Assembly: GCF_034720595.1 (NCBI RefSeq)
Contig: NZ_JAYESJ010000001.1
Location: 4,205,501 to 4,269,500 of the forward strand
Reading direction: 5' to 3'
Length of the DNA: 64,000 nt
Origin: Rhizobium sp. CC-YZS058
Lineage (GTDB): Bacteria > Pseudomonadota > Alphaproteobacteria > Rhizobiales > Rhizobiaceae
Below, in pieces: positions 35,260 to 44,168 of the stretch; within the stretch, counting starts at the first letter, position 1; every line of letters begins with the position of its first letter. Below the pieces are notes generated by a model. The model worked only from the letters and a program-made list of their open reading frames with translations. It was not told the origin of the DNA and made no database searches. Made by a program: the position numbers and the translations under genes.

Positions 35260-36021
35260 ATGCTTCTGAAGGGTAGAACCGCCGTGATCTCCGGCGCAGC
35301 GAGCAGGCGTGGAATTGGCCGGGCTACGGCGGAGCTTTTCGCGGAGCACGGCGCGCGCGTCGCCATCTTCGACCTCGATGCAGCCGCTGCACGGGATGCG
35401 GCAGCTACGCTCGCACCAGTCGAGCAAGGCGATCATATCGGGATCCGCTGCGACGTAGCGGATCGCCAATCGTGTGTCGCCGCGGCCGAAGAGGCGGCCC
35501 ACGCCTTCGGCGCGATCAACATCCTCATCAACAACGCTGGCATCACGCAGCCCGTGAAAACGCTGGACATCTCTTCAGCGGATTGGGAGCGCATCGTCGG
35601 AGTCAATATGACCGGCGTGCTCTATCTCAGCCAGGCGATCATTCCGAATATGCGTCAGCATGGCGGAGGCTCGATCGCCTGCATGTCGTCCGTCTCCGCG
35701 CAGCGCGGCGGTGGCATTTTCGGTGGGCCGCACTACTCTGCCGCCAAGGCCGGCGTGCTCGGTCTTGCCAAGGCGATGGCGCGCGAATTCGGCCCCGAAG
35801 GCATCCGCGTGAATTCGGTGACGCCGGGGCTCATCCAGACGGATATCACCGGCGACAAGCTCACCCCCGAAATGCGCACCGACATCCTGAAGGGGATCCC
35901 CCTAAGCCGTCTGGGGGAAGCGCGTGATGTCGCCAACATCTATCTTTTCCTAGCCTCGGATCTGTCGGCTTACGTGACCGGTGCCGTGATGGACGTGAAC
36001 GGCGGAATGCTCATCCATTGA
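35260..36021 (+). CDS. SDR-family sugar/polyol dehydrogenase
   Basis: This 253-residue NAD(P)-dependent dehydrogenase has the cofactor motif SGAASRRGIGRATAELF (about residues 11-27), acidic residues after the second strand (IFDLD) that favour NAD, NNAG (about 89) and the catalytic SS...YSAAK. I chose ATG 35260, preceded by GGGGAGGA; the upstream open frame is unsupported. It is the first gene of a plus-strand operon with split transketolase subunits, a CUT2 importer and an amidohydrolase. It probably oxidises the imported sugar or polyol to a ketose or lactone used by the later steps. Confidence 0.9.
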   Translation: MLLKGRTAVISGAASRRGIGRATAELFAEHGARVAIFDLDAAAARDAAATLAPVEQGDHIGIRCDVADRQSCVAAAEEAAHAFGAINILINNAGITQPVKTLDISSADWERIVGVNMTGVLYLSQAIIPNMRQHGGGSIACMSSVSAQRGGGIFGGPHYSAAKAGVLGLAKAMAREFGPEGIRVNSVTPGLIQTDITGDKLTPEMRTDILKGIPLSRLGEARDVANIYLFLASDLSAYVTGAVMDVNGGMLIH

Positions 36022-36064
36022 GCCTGCGTGTCAGGCCCGCGTTGAAGAGGGAAATGGTCCAGAC

Positions 36065-36904
36065 ATGAGCTCTATCGGTCACAACATCAGCCTGCACGAG
36101 CGCGCGCGACGCATTCGCCGCCATGCCCTGCGAATGGGCGAGGTCCAGGGGCAGGGCTATATCGCCCAGGCGCTCGGTATCGCCGATGTGCTGGCTGTCT
36201 CCTATTTCCACGCCACGGCCTATCGGCCGGACGACCCGGAATGGGAAGAACGAGACCGCTTTCTCCTGTCGATCGGCCACTATGCAATTGCGCTCTATGC
36301 CGCGTTGATCGAGGCGAAGATCGTGCCGGAGGATGAGCTTGAGTCCTACGGCACGGATGACAGCCGCTTGCCGATGTCGGGTATGGCCGCCTACACGCCG
36401 GGCATGGAAATCACCGGCGGCTCGCTGGGTCACGGTCTTGGCATAGCCGTGGGGATGTGCCTGGGCCTCAAGCGCAAGCGTTCTTCTTCCTTCATCTATA
36501 CTCTTTTCTCCGACGGTGAGCTCGACGAAGGATCGACTTGGGAGGCTGCTATGTCGGCCGGTTCCCACAAGCTCGACAACCTCATCGGTATCGTGGACGT
36601 CAACCAGATGCAGGCAGATGGTCCGTCGCTCGGCGTCATGAACTTCGAGCCGCTCGCTCCAAAGTTCGAAGCTTTCGGCTGGTACACACAACGTGTCGAC
36701 GGCAACGATATCGACGCGCTGGTAGTTGCTTTCGACAAGGCGCGACGTCACGGGGGCCCGGTGCCGCGCGTGATCATCTGCGACACGAAGATGGCTAAGG
36801 GAGTGCCTTTTCTGGAAGCGCGGGAGCGCAACCATTTCCTACGCGTCGAGCCTGGCGAATGGACCGAGGCTCTCAAGATCATCGACGAGAGGGTCGCTCC
36901 ATGA
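36065..36904 (+). CDS. Transketolase N-terminal subunit
   Basis: This 279-residue protein is the pyrophosphate-binding half of a split transketolase. The thiamine diphosphate motif is SDGELDEGSTWEAAM running to IVDVNQ (GDG-x(about 27)-N type, with S for the first G). Residues GGSLGHGLGIAVG match the conserved transketolase loop. It acts with the next gene product, whose start overlaps this stop by four bases (ATGA). Split transketolases occur in specialised sugar pathways (for example, apulose-4-phosphate transketolase) rather than the pentose phosphate pathway. The substrate here is unknown. Confidence 0.9.
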   Translation: MSSIGHNISLHERARRIRRHALRMGEVQGQGYIAQALGIADVLAVSYFHATAYRPDDPEWEERDRFLLSIGHYAIALYAALIEAKIVPEDELESYGTDDSRLPMSGMAAYTPGMEITGGSLGHGLGIAVGMCLGLKRKRSSSFIYTLFSDGELDEGSTWEAAMSAGSHKLDNLIGIVDVNQMQADGPSLGVMNFEPLAPKFEAFGWYTQRVDGNDIDALVVAFDKARRHGGPVPRVIICDTKMAKGVPFLEARERNHFLRVEPGEWTEALKIIDERVAP

Positions 36905-37941
36905 GACGCTCGAAATATGTCCGCCCGGACTTTCTGTCTGCGCCCGCCGGTGAAAGGCCGCGCCTGACCACGTCGGCCATGATTGCTTCGATCGCCGGTC
37001 CCGATCAGCCGACGCGGGCCGCACCGTTCGGCCATGCACTGGCCGCGCTGGCGCGTAATGATGATCGCATCGTAGGCATGTCCGCGGACCTCGCAAAGTA
37101 CACGGACCTTCATGTCTTCCGCGCCGCTCATCCTGACCGCTTTTACCAAATGGGAATGGCGGAGCAGCTTTTGATGATGTCGGCCGCTGGCATGGCGAGG
37201 GAAGGGTTCCAGCCATGGGTGACCACCTATGCGGTGTTCGCCTCCCGGCGCGCCTACGACTTCATCTGCCTCGCAATCGCCGAGGAGGAGCTGGACGTGA
37301 AGATCGTCTGCGCCCTGCCGGGTCTGACCACCGGCTACGGCCCAAGCCATCAGGCGACCGAGGACTTGGCAATTCTTCGCGGCATGCCGAACCTGACGAT
37401 CATCGATCCGTGCGACGCGCTCGACATAGAGCAGGCGATTCCGCAGATCGCGGCGCACAGGGGTCCGGTCTACATGCGCCTGTTACGTGGCAACGTGCCG
37501 CTCGTCCTCGAAGAATACGGCTACAGCTTCACGCTCGGAAAGGCGAAGCGCATCCGCGACGGGCGCGATGCACTCATCATATCGTCCGGTATCATGACCA
37601 TGCGAGTTCTGGAGGCGGCAAAGCTGTTGCAGCGCGACGGCGTGGACGCAGCCGTGCTTCACGTGCCGACGATCAAGCCTCTCGATGAGGAAACAATCCT
37701 CTCAGAATGCGGGAAGCAGAACCGGCTAGTTGTCGTTGCGGAAAACCATACGCTTGTCGGCGGTCTTGGCGAGGCGGTGGCGGCGACGCTCATGCGCTCG
37801 GCCGTCCGACCTTCAGCCTTTCGCCAGATCGCGCTGCCCGATGCCTTCCTGGAGGCCGGGGCTTTGCCGACGCTTCACGAGCGATATGGACTTTCCACGG
37901 AACGCGTCGTCGCTTCGCTGAAAGCATGGCTTGATGAGTAA
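36901..37941 (+). CDS. Transketolase C-terminal subunit
   Basis: This 346-residue protein carries the pyrimidine-binding domain (about 45-200) and the transketolase C-terminal domain (about 215-340). The segment RFYQMGMAEQLLMMSAAGMA contains the catalytic Glu that activates thiamine, and GYGPSHQATEDLAILR matches transketolase/PDH-E1 subunits. It overlaps the N-terminal subunit gene by 4 nt, so the two are made together. The 50-residue N-terminal extension before the domain is longer than usual for stand-alone C-terminal subunits. Confidence 0.9.
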   Translation: MRRSKYVRPDFLSAPAGERPRLTTSAMIASIAGPDQPTRAAPFGHALAALARNDDRIVGMSADLAKYTDLHVFRAAHPDRFYQMGMAEQLLMMSAAGMAREGFQPWVTTYAVFASRRAYDFICLAIAEEELDVKIVCALPGLTTGYGPSHQATEDLAILRGMPNLTIIDPCDALDIEQAIPQIAAHRGPVYMRLLRGNVPLVLEEYGYSFTLGKAKRIRDGRDALIISSGIMTMRVLEAAKLLQRDGVDAAVLHVPTIKPLDEETILSECGKQNRLVVVAENHTLVGGLGEAVAATLMRSAVRPSAFRQIALPDAFLEAGALPTLHERYGLSTERVVASLKAWLDE

Positions 37942-38010
37942 TCACTGAATCGTTTGTCTGGCTAGGAGGACGCCGGGAGACGACGCCAAGCAATGGGTAG
38001 GGAGGATACA

Positions 38011-38292
38011 ATGAACTTGCAGATCGATCGACCGGTGACTTCGAGAACTGCGGCAACGTCGTTCGCCTCGCCTTCGCGTCATCTCGAACTGGACCGGATA
38101 CGGTCCCGACTGGTGATGGTGGCCGGCCTTGGTGTTGGCCTAGACACGTCGCTTACCAGAACCACGTTTCTGGCCTCATCCTCCGTTGCGAAGGCTGAAC
38201 CAGGCGAGACCATGCGGAAGCAGCGGTCCGACCTCCTGATGGCCATGCGTCTCCTCTTCGTCGTGGGTTTATTCCCCGGTCGCCTGCATTGA
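38011..38292 (+). CDS. Small hypothetical protein upstream of the ABC ATPase
   Basis: A frame of 93 residues starts at ATG 38011 with a strong GGGAGGA site 5 nt upstream and ends in TGA overlapping the first candidate TTG of the ATPase. I do not recognise the product: the N-terminal half is polar (MNLQIDRPVTSRTAATSF) and the end has a short hydrophobic piece (LLMAMRLLFVVGLF). It may be a leader peptide that couples translation to the ATPase or the residue of a larger gene. Codon usage does not settle whether it is real. Confidence 0.4.
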   Translation: MNLQIDRPVTSRTAATSFASPSRHLELDRIRSRLVMVAGLGVGLDTSLTRTTFLASSSVAKAEPGETMRKQRSDLLMAMRLLFVVGLFPGRLH

Positions 38293-38306
38293 AGAGGGTG
38301 CCTAAG

Positions 38307-39803
38307 TTGGAGACCAACGAGATCATCCTCGCGGCACGCGGCCTTACGAAGACCTACGGCGCGACATCCGTCCTGAAGGGCGTCGACTTTTCCGTTCGCA
38401 GAGGGGAGATACATGCGCTGCTCGGCGGCAACGGGGCGGGCAAGTCGACGCTGATCCGAATCATCACCGGTACGGCAGCGAAGGATGGCGGCGAGATCGA
38501 GTTTCGCAGCCCGAAAGGCCTCTTGCGGAACGAAAGCGAAGGTCGCCGTAGGGTCGCCGTCGTCCATCAGGAACTCGCGCTCCTGCCGCACTTGACCGTC
38601 GTCGAAAACATCGCTTTGCCGCACTACAACCGCGGCATCGGTCTTTTTGATCGCAATGTTGGGATGAAGCATGCGCACGCGGCCCTGTCGATGATCGACA
38701 GGAATTTCGCCGACAAGGCGCTCCATCGATTGGTCGGCAGCCTCAGCCTGCATGAGGGCCAGATGGTGGAGATCGCTCGGGCTCTCGCCTCTGGCGCTGA
38801 GCTTATCCTGCTCGACGAGCCGACTGCGAACCTCACCGCACTGGAAACCGAGCGGCTCTTCGTTGTGCTGCGGCGATTGACAGCGGAAAATGGTCTTTCC
38901 GTTGTCTTTGTCTCCCACAGGATGAAAGAGCTGAGGCAGATCGCGACCTGCTGCAGCATCATTCGCGATGGCCGTACCGTGGTTGACCGGCAACCGATGT
39001 CTGCACTGAGCGATGCGGAGATCGTAGAGAACATGGGCCAGATCACGCATGTGCCTACCGCCGCCGAGCGGCCGGCGGTGCTTCCGCGGCGGAGGGCTGA
39101 GATCGGTGACGCTATCGTCCTTCGGACGGACGGGCTGGAGGTGGTCCTTGAGCCAGGCGTGATCCTCGGTCTTGCCGGCGCGCCAGCCGGACCTCAGGCG
39201 CTTGTAGCGGCGCTCGTCGGCGCATCGCGCTCCAAGAACTGGACTGTCACGCACGCTGATTGGCCGCAGCGTTTCGCCACCCCGCACAAGGCTGCAGTAA
39301 GCGGCGCAGGTTTTGTCACTGGCGATCGCGCACACAAGGGCGTTCTGCACAGCCTGCCGATTGTCGACAATGTTCTTGCGTCGCGCAGGATCGTGCGCGG
39401 TAGCCTCCTAGCCGGAGGGCGGGAGAAGCGGGAGTGTCTCGACCTCCTGCAGACTCTGAAGGTCAAGGCCTCCTCGCTCTGGGCGCTTCCCGGCACGTTG
39501 AGCGGCGGCACGCAGCAGAAGCTGCTCCTGGCACGTTGGATGAGCCTTCCCTCCCGTCTCCTTGTGCTGGAGGAGCCGACCCGAGGCGTCGATATCGGTA
39601 CGAAAAAGGAAATCTACCAGCTTATCCGCCACATGGCGGCGAGTGGCACCGTCATCGTCTGGTGGTCAACCGAAAACGCGGAGCTGCTCGAGGTGTGCGA
39701 CCGGGTCCTTGCCTTCGACACCGAAGGCCGGTGCGCCGGAATGATCGACCGGCAGGACCTGACGGAAGACAGGCTTGCGGAACTCACAGGAATGGCGGCA
39801 TGA
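38307..39803 (+). CDS. CUT2 sugar ABC transporter ATP-binding protein (RbsA/MglA type)
   Basis: This protein of about 498 residues has two fused ABC domains. The first has Walker A GGNGAGKST (about 39-47), [15 protein letters not shown] and Walker B LILLDEPTANL. The second has a degenerate P-loop (GLAGAPAGPQALV), LSGGTQQKLLLARWM and LVLEEPTRGVD, where the aspartate of the usual DEPT is Glu. One active ATP site and one degenerate site are normal for this family. The start is uncertain: TTG 38307 has AGAGGG 8 nt upstream; TTG 38289 overlaps the upstream ORF stop. It powers the importer with the permease at 39800 and binding protein at 40870. Confidence 0.88.
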   Translation: METNEIILAARGLTKTYGATSVLKGVDFSVRRGEIHALLGGNGAGKSTLIRIITGTAAKDGGEIEFRSPKGLLRNESEGRRRVAVVHQELALLPHLTVVENIALPHYNRGIGLFDRNVGMKHAHAALSMIDRNFADKALHRLVGSLSLHEGQMVEIARALASGAELILLDEPTANLTALETERLFVVLRRLTAENGLSVVFVSHRMKELRQIATCCSIIRDGRTVVDRQPMSALSDAEIVENMGQITHVPTAAERPAVLPRRRAEIGDAIVLRTDGLEVVLEPGVILGLAGAPAGPQALVAALVGASRSKNWTVTHADWPQRFATPHKAAVSGAGFVTGDRAHKGVLHSLPIVDNVLASRRIVRGSLLAGGREKRECLDLLQTLKVKASSLWALPGTLSGGTQQKLLLARWMSLPSRLLVLEEPTRGVDIGTKKEIYQLIRHMAASGTVIVWWSTENAELLEVCDRVLAFDTEGRCAGMIDRQDLTEDRLAELTGMAA

Positions 39804-40831
39804 CGGAAACACCTGTATCCTCCACTGCGCGGCGGAGCGCGCCGGACCCTGCGCCGGGAGGCGACCCCGCGATCCGATATCGCGAGGGTCTGCTTTCGAC
39901 CTACCGAACGGAGATCGCCATTGCGATCGCGATCGTCCTGCTGACGCTCGCCGTCGGCTCCCAGGTCCCGCAGGCGCTGAGCTGGGGAAATTTCGCCAAC
40001 ATCACCCAGGCCGGCGCACCGCTTATCATCATGTCACTGGGCGTGCTTCTCGTCGTCATCACGGGTGGAATCGACCTTTCGGTCGGCTCGGTCTTCTCCC
40101 TGACCGGAATGGTCGCCGCACAAGCTATGGCCCAGGGCTTCGGCGGCGTCGAAGCGAGCCTGATCGGCCTTGGCGTCGGCTTCACGTTCGGGTCGATCAA
40201 CGGCTTTCTAGTCACTATCGTCGGCCTTGCACCTTTCGTAGTGACACTGATCACGTTCGCTGTCGCCGGCTCGCTGGCATTCATCGTCACCAACGGCCGA
40301 TCCATGCCGATTGGGGATCCGGACTTCTGGCTGCTCAACAGCGGCAGCTTCATCCCCGGAGTACCCAATTACATCCTGTTCTGCGTCGTCCTGATGGTGG
40401 TGATCGAGCTCTTCCTAAAGAAGTTCGTAGCCGGACGGTGGTTCTACGCAGTCGGCAGCAGCGCCACCGCTGCATTCCTGCTCGGTATTCCCGTTAAGCG
40501 GACGACGTTCTTCGCCTATGTCGCATCGTCGCTCCTGGCGTCGTTCTCCGGGCTCCTTACAATTTCGTACATCCTCAACGCCGAATCGACTGCCGGATCC
40601 AGTCTCATGCTGCAGGCCATCGCCGCTGTCGTCATTGGCGGAGCGAGTCTGCTCGGCGGCACGGGAACCGCGATCGGCGCAGTGCTCGGGGCGTTGATGA
40701 TCACGGTCATCCAGAACGGAGTCAACCTGATCGGCATCAACAGCTTCTGGCAGGGATCCGTCACCGGTCTCGCCATTCTCATCGCGGTTCTCATCGACCG
40801 CTTCAGCAAATCCCGGCGGGGAGCCGGTTAA
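39800..40831 (+). CDS. CUT2 sugar ABC transporter permease (RbsC type)
   Basis: This 343-residue membrane protein has about ten hydrophobic segments and the CUT2 permease features [16 protein letters not shown] (about 80) and [20 protein letters not shown] (about 275). It probably forms a homodimer. Its start overlaps the ATPase stop by four bases (ATGA), so production is coupled. A 45-residue polar Pro/Ala-rich N-terminal cytoplasmic tail precedes the first helix. Confidence 0.92.
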   Translation: MTETPVSSTARRSAPDPAPGGDPAIRYREGLLSTYRTEIAIAIAIVLLTLAVGSQVPQALSWGNFANITQAGAPLIIMSLGVLLVVITGGIDLSVGSVFSLTGMVAAQAMAQGFGGVEASLIGLGVGFTFGSINGFLVTIVGLAPFVVTLITFAVAGSLAFIVTNGRSMPIGDPDFWLLNSGSFIPGVPNYILFCVVLMVVIELFLKKFVAGRWFYAVGSSATAAFLLGIPVKRTTFFAYVASSLLASFSGLLTISYILNAESTAGSSLMLQAIAAVVIGGASLLGGTGTAIGAVLGALMITVIQNGVNLIGINSFWQGSVTGLAILIAVLIDRFSKSRRGAG

Positions 40832-40869
40832 ATCCAGCATCATGCTGGTCTCGTGGAGGAGAAACTGGA

Positions 40870-41844
40870 ATGCGTGGAACACTGACCATCACCCTTGTAG
40901 CCATTACGGCCACAGCACTGGCGGCGACATTCAACACGGCTTCGGCACAGGAGAAGAAGACTGTAGCGTATCTTGCCCCGTCGCTCGACATTTCCTATTG
41001 GCAGTGGGTTGGCTATGGCGTGAAGCAGAAGGCGGCCGAACTCGGCATGGACTACGTCGAGTATACTTCGGAGAATTCACCTGCCAAGCAGATGGACAAC
41101 GCCCGGACAGCCATCACCAAGGGCGTCGATGCGATCGTGATCGGACCCGTGAGCTCGACCAGCACGCCGCCCTTGCTTGCTTACCTGAAGTCTCAGGGCA
41201 TCCCGATCGCGTTCGCAGGTATCGGTCCCCAGACCGGTCAGACCGACTATACGTCCGCCGTCACCGCCAATAATCTCGAGACCGGCAGGGCCCAGGGAAG
41301 CTTCGTCTGCTCGCTTGCCAAGGAGCGGGGCGGAAACAAGGTTGGCATGCTGTCCCTTCCTCAGGATCGCGAGAATGCACAGAAGTATCTGAGGGGCGCT
41401 CAAGATGCGTTCGACGTGGATGGGTGCGAACTCGTCCAAGTTCTGGAAACGCGCGGACTGACCGTGAACGAGGCCGTCACGCAGGCGAACGATATGTTGA
41501 CGGCGCATCCCGATATCAAGGCGATCTACGGCATGTACGACGAGGCCGGCACCGGCGCAGCCAAGGTCGTGGAAACCCGCGGGCTGAAGGGTAAGGTCGG
41601 CATCGCGGTCGCGGACGGCAGTCCGACGACCATCGGGCTCCTGAAAGCCAACGCCATCCAAGGCATCTTTTTCCAGGAGGCTGTCGGACAGGGTATCGAC
41701 GGAACGCAACAGGTGTACAACGAGCTGACCGGTGCGCCGGTGACTAAGGACCTGGCGCTCGTCATGCCGCTCGTGACGGCCGACAAGGTGGATACGCCGG
41801 AGGCAAAGGCAGTAATCGCACGCGTCTTTCCGCCCAGCAACTGA
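40870..41844 (+). CDS. CUT2 sugar ABC transporter, substrate-binding protein (RbsB type)
   Basis: This 324-residue periplasmic binding protein (Peripla_BP_4) has a Sec signal [20 protein letters not shown] with cleavage after ASA. The mature chain begins [21 protein letters not shown] two-lobed fold is expected, with [16 protein letters not shown] and [17 protein letters not shown] in the typical lobe positions. GGAGGAG precedes ATG 40870. Ligand is unknown; lactonase-like, SDR and transketolase neighbours suggest a pentose- or tetrose-type sugar or polyol. A long hairpin follows. Confidence 0.92.
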   Translation: MRGTLTITLVAITATALAATFNTASAQEKKTVAYLAPSLDISYWQWVGYGVKQKAAELGMDYVEYTSENSPAKQMDNARTAITKGVDAIVIGPVSSTSTPPLLAYLKSQGIPIAFAGIGPQTGQTDYTSAVTANNLETGRAQGSFVCSLAKERGGNKVGMLSLPQDRENAQKYLRGAQDAFDVDGCELVQVLETRGLTVNEAVTQANDMLTAHPDIKAIYGMYDEAGTGAAKVVETRGLKGKVGIAVADGSPTTIGLLKANAIQGIFFQEAVGQGIDGTQQVYNELTGAPVTKDLALVMPLVTADKVDTPEAKAVIARVFPPSN

Positions 41845-41850
41845 AAAGGT

Positions 41851-41888
41851 GGCCGGGATGCCCGTCGTTCATGGCGGGCATTGCGGCC
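41851..41888 (+). repeat. Long intercistronic hairpin after binding-protein gene
   Basis: GGCCGGGATGCCCG (41851-41864) pairs with CGGGCATTGCGGCC (41875-41888) around a 10-nt loop: fourteen positions with one mismatch and one wobble. It lies directly after the binding-protein stop and before the amidohydrolase start, which also argues against ATG 41871 as that start. Confidence 0.65.
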
Positions 41889-41900
41889 GGAGTCCGCGAC

Positions 41901-42794
41901 ATGGATGACTTTCCCATCATCGATCCACATTTCCACCTGTGGGATCTGGAGACGAACTATTACCCCTGGCTTTCGGACGGCGTGAAGCCCTCTGCGTTCG
42001 GCGACTACACCGCCATCAACAAGACGTACCTCATCGAAGATTACCTGGCGGATGCCTGCAACCAGAATATAGTGAAGGCAGTCCATCTCGACGTCGGCTA
42101 TGACCCAAGTGATCCCGTCGGGGAAACCCGCTGGCTGCAGGGCGTCGCCGATCGTCACGGGTTCCCGCACGGAATTGTGGGATACGCGGACCTCCGCCGT
42201 CCCGATATCGGAGACGTTCTCGACGCGCATATGGAGGCAGCCAACTTCCGCGGCATCAGGCAGTCGATGAACTATCACACCGACAGCGCCAAGACATATC
42301 TGAGCGCACCGGAAGTCAGCCGGACCTTCGAATGGCGTCGCGGGTTCAGGGAACTGGCGCGACGACGTTTGACCTTCGATTTGCAGCTCTACTATTGGCA
42401 GATGGACGAGTTCCTCGAGCTCGCGCGCTATTTTCCCAACGTGCAGATTATCCTCAACCATACCGGCATGCAGGTGGACGGCCCGTCTCATTTTGAAGGC
42501 TGGCGCGAGGCGATGAAGACGCTGGCACAAGCGCCGAACGTGGCGTGCAAGATCTCCGGTCTCGGTATGGGCGACTGGAACTGGACCATCGACACCATCC
42601 GCCCCTATGTGGAGGAAGCGATCGCGGCTTTCGGGGTCGATCGGGCGATGTTCGCCTCCAACTTTCCGGTCGACAAGCTCTTTTCGAGCTATGATGCGAT
42701 CTGGAACGCCTTCAAGGAGATCACGGCCGGATTTTCGCAGCATGAGCGGGCGGCGCTCTTCCACGACAACGCATTACGCTACTATCGTCTCTAG
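41901..42794 (+). CDS. Amidohydrolase / sugar lactonase-like TIM-barrel metal enzyme
   Basis: This 297-residue amidohydrolase_2 protein has the N-terminal DPHFHLWD (HxH metal ligands), a mid-barrel ILNHTG (His) and late ASNFPVDK (Asp). This layout is that of L-fuconolactonase and related aldonolactone or 2-pyrone-4,6-dicarboxylate lactonases. I chose ATG 41901 (MDDFPIID) with GGAG 8 nt upstream; ATG 41871 lies in the loop of the hairpin above. It is the last gene of the operon after the CUT2 binding protein, so it likely hydrolyses a lactone made by the SDR dehydrogenase. It is cytoplasmic. Confidence 0.88.
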   Translation: MDDFPIIDPHFHLWDLETNYYPWLSDGVKPSAFGDYTAINKTYLIEDYLADACNQNIVKAVHLDVGYDPSDPVGETRWLQGVADRHGFPHGIVGYADLRRPDIGDVLDAHMEAANFRGIRQSMNYHTDSAKTYLSAPEVSRTFEWRRGFRELARRRLTFDLQLYYWQMDEFLELARYFPNVQIILNHTGMQVDGPSHFEGWREAMKTLAQAPNVACKISGLGMGDWNWTIDTIRPYVEEAIAAFGVDRAMFASNFPVDKLFSSYDAIWNAFKEITAGFSQHERAALFHDNALRYYRL

Positions 42795-42803
42795 ATAAGC
42801 GTC

Positions 42804-42844
42804 CACCGGTAAAATCGGTGATAGACCGGCTCTCGAACTGAGAG
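42804..42844. promoter_or_regulatory. Two small inverted repeats before the LacI gene
   Basis: CACCG-GTAAAAT-CGGTG (42804-42820) and CTCTC-GAACT-GAGAG (42830-42844) are adjacent 5-bp-arm inverted repeats between the amidohydrolase stop and the LacI start. Either a weak terminator of the upstream operon or LacI-family operators. Confidence 0.35.
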
Positions 42845-42889
42845 AATCTATGTCAGTCTACTCGTTGTCTTTCACGGGAGGTCAGGCTG

Positions 42890-43918
42890 ATGAAACGGGC
42901 TACAGTTTCCGATGTTGCGAAGGATGCGGGTGTAAGCGTCGCAACGGTTGACCGCGTGCTGAACGGACGGCTGCCCGTTCGCGAGGAGACCGCCAAGAAG
43001 GTCTACGCTTCAGCAGAGAAGCTCGGTTTTCACGGCCTCAAGATCATTCGTCAGCGGATGTTGGCGGACATGCCGTCATATCGCTTCGGAGTCATCCTGC
43101 GAAAGGAGCGTCAGTCCTTCTACCAGGCTTTCACCGCGGAGCTGCAACTGGCCGCGGCGGCGGTCAAAGACCGTCAGCTCTACTTGTCCATCACCTATGC
43201 GAATTCCGGTGAGCCGTCGGAGCTTTCGGATCTACTGATCGGTATGGCCGGCAAAGTGTCGGCTGTCGCGGTCACGGGACCTGATCATCACGATGTCACG
43301 GCGGCGGTATCCGCTATCCGGGCGAAGGGCGTCCCGACCTTCGCACTCCTCACTGATCTTGCTCAGGGAGTGCGGGAGGCCTACCTCGGGCTCAACAACA
43401 TGAAGGTGGGGCGCAGTGCTGCATGGATGATCGCCGGCTTGTCGAAGAAGCCGGGGAAAGTGGCGCTCTTCATCGGCGGTCACCGCTTCCACGGACATTC
43501 TCTCAGGGAAACTGGCTTCCGGGCGTATATGCGTGAATTCGCGCCTGAGTTCCAGGTCCTTGACGCTCATATCAACTTGGAGACACGACGACTGACCTAT
43601 GAGCTGTTGATGGACACTCTGTCACATCATGGCGATCTCGTCGGCGTGTACTGCATGGGAGGCGGAATGGAGGGGGCGATCCAAGCTCTGCGGGAAAGCG
43701 GGCGTGCCAGCGAAATCACATGCCTCGTGAACGAACTTACACCAGAGTCGCGCCAGGCGCTGCAGGACCACGACATCGCCGGAGTTTTCCAGACGCCGCT
43801 TCCCGAGCTTTGCCGCGACCTGATCAACACGATGGTCCATACGGTGGAGAACGGCATGGCCGAAAGTCCGGGGCAGCGCTTCTTTCCGGCTAGCCTCTGG
43901 GTGCCTGAAAGCGTCTGA
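42890..43918 (+). CDS. LacI-family transcriptional regulator
   Basis: This 342-residue regulator has an HTH DVAKDAGVSVATVDRVLNGR (residues 8-27), then a Peripla_BP_4-like sugar-binding domain (about 65-340). The VDRVLNGR helix, in place of the usual VSRVLN, is shared with the LacI gene at 63079 and defines a rhizobial subgroup near CUT2 importers. It lies directly upstream of the dual-binding-protein CUT2 importer and inositol genes, and is therefore the likely regulator of them. GGAGG precedes ATG 42890. Confidence 0.92.
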   Translation: MKRATVSDVAKDAGVSVATVDRVLNGRLPVREETAKKVYASAEKLGFHGLKIIRQRMLADMPSYRFGVILRKERQSFYQAFTAELQLAAAAVKDRQLYLSITYANSGEPSELSDLLIGMAGKVSAVAVTGPDHHDVTAAVSAIRAKGVPTFALLTDLAQGVREAYLGLNNMKVGRSAAWMIAGLSKKPGKVALFIGGHRFHGHSLRETGFRAYMREFAPEFQVLDAHINLETRRLTYELLMDTLSHHGDLVGVYCMGGGMEGAIQALRESGRASEITCLVNELTPESRQALQDHDIAGVFQTPLPELCRDLINTMVHTVENGMAESPGQRFFPASLWVPESV

Positions 43919-43923
43919 TGGAA

Positions 43924-43962
43924 TGATAGAAATCATCATGATCCGTTGATCATATTCTATCA
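43924..43962. promoter_or_regulatory. Inverted repeats downstream of LacI, upstream of CUT2 importer
   Basis: TGATAGAA (43924-43931) and TTCTATCA (43955-43962) are perfect 8-bp arms. Inside, ATGATC (43938-43943) and GATCAT (43948-43953) form another pair with a 4-nt spacer, not concentric with the outer one. It could be an operator for the importer or a LacI terminator; the AT-rich content and lack of a T-run favour operator. Confidence 0.5.
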
Positions 43963-44168
43963 GAGATGAAAGGAAATTCGCCAGGCTCTTCGTTGACCGG
44001 AGGGTGCGTTTACGGAATTCTCCCGGTGCGGCCACGAGGGTAGGAAGTGGCCGCTCACAGAGTAGCTGGATCGAGGGAGGCCGCACGCGGGAGCGCGCGG
44101 CAGAGGAACCTTTTTGTCTTCAGGTTCCGGTCGATCGGCAACGGCCAATTCTTTTGGAGGAGAATCAA

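Noticed and set aside
41871..41900. Earlier ATG for the amidohydrolase
   Set aside because: It lies in the loop of the hairpin at 41851-41888 and has no ribosome binding site; 41901 has GGAG at good spacing.
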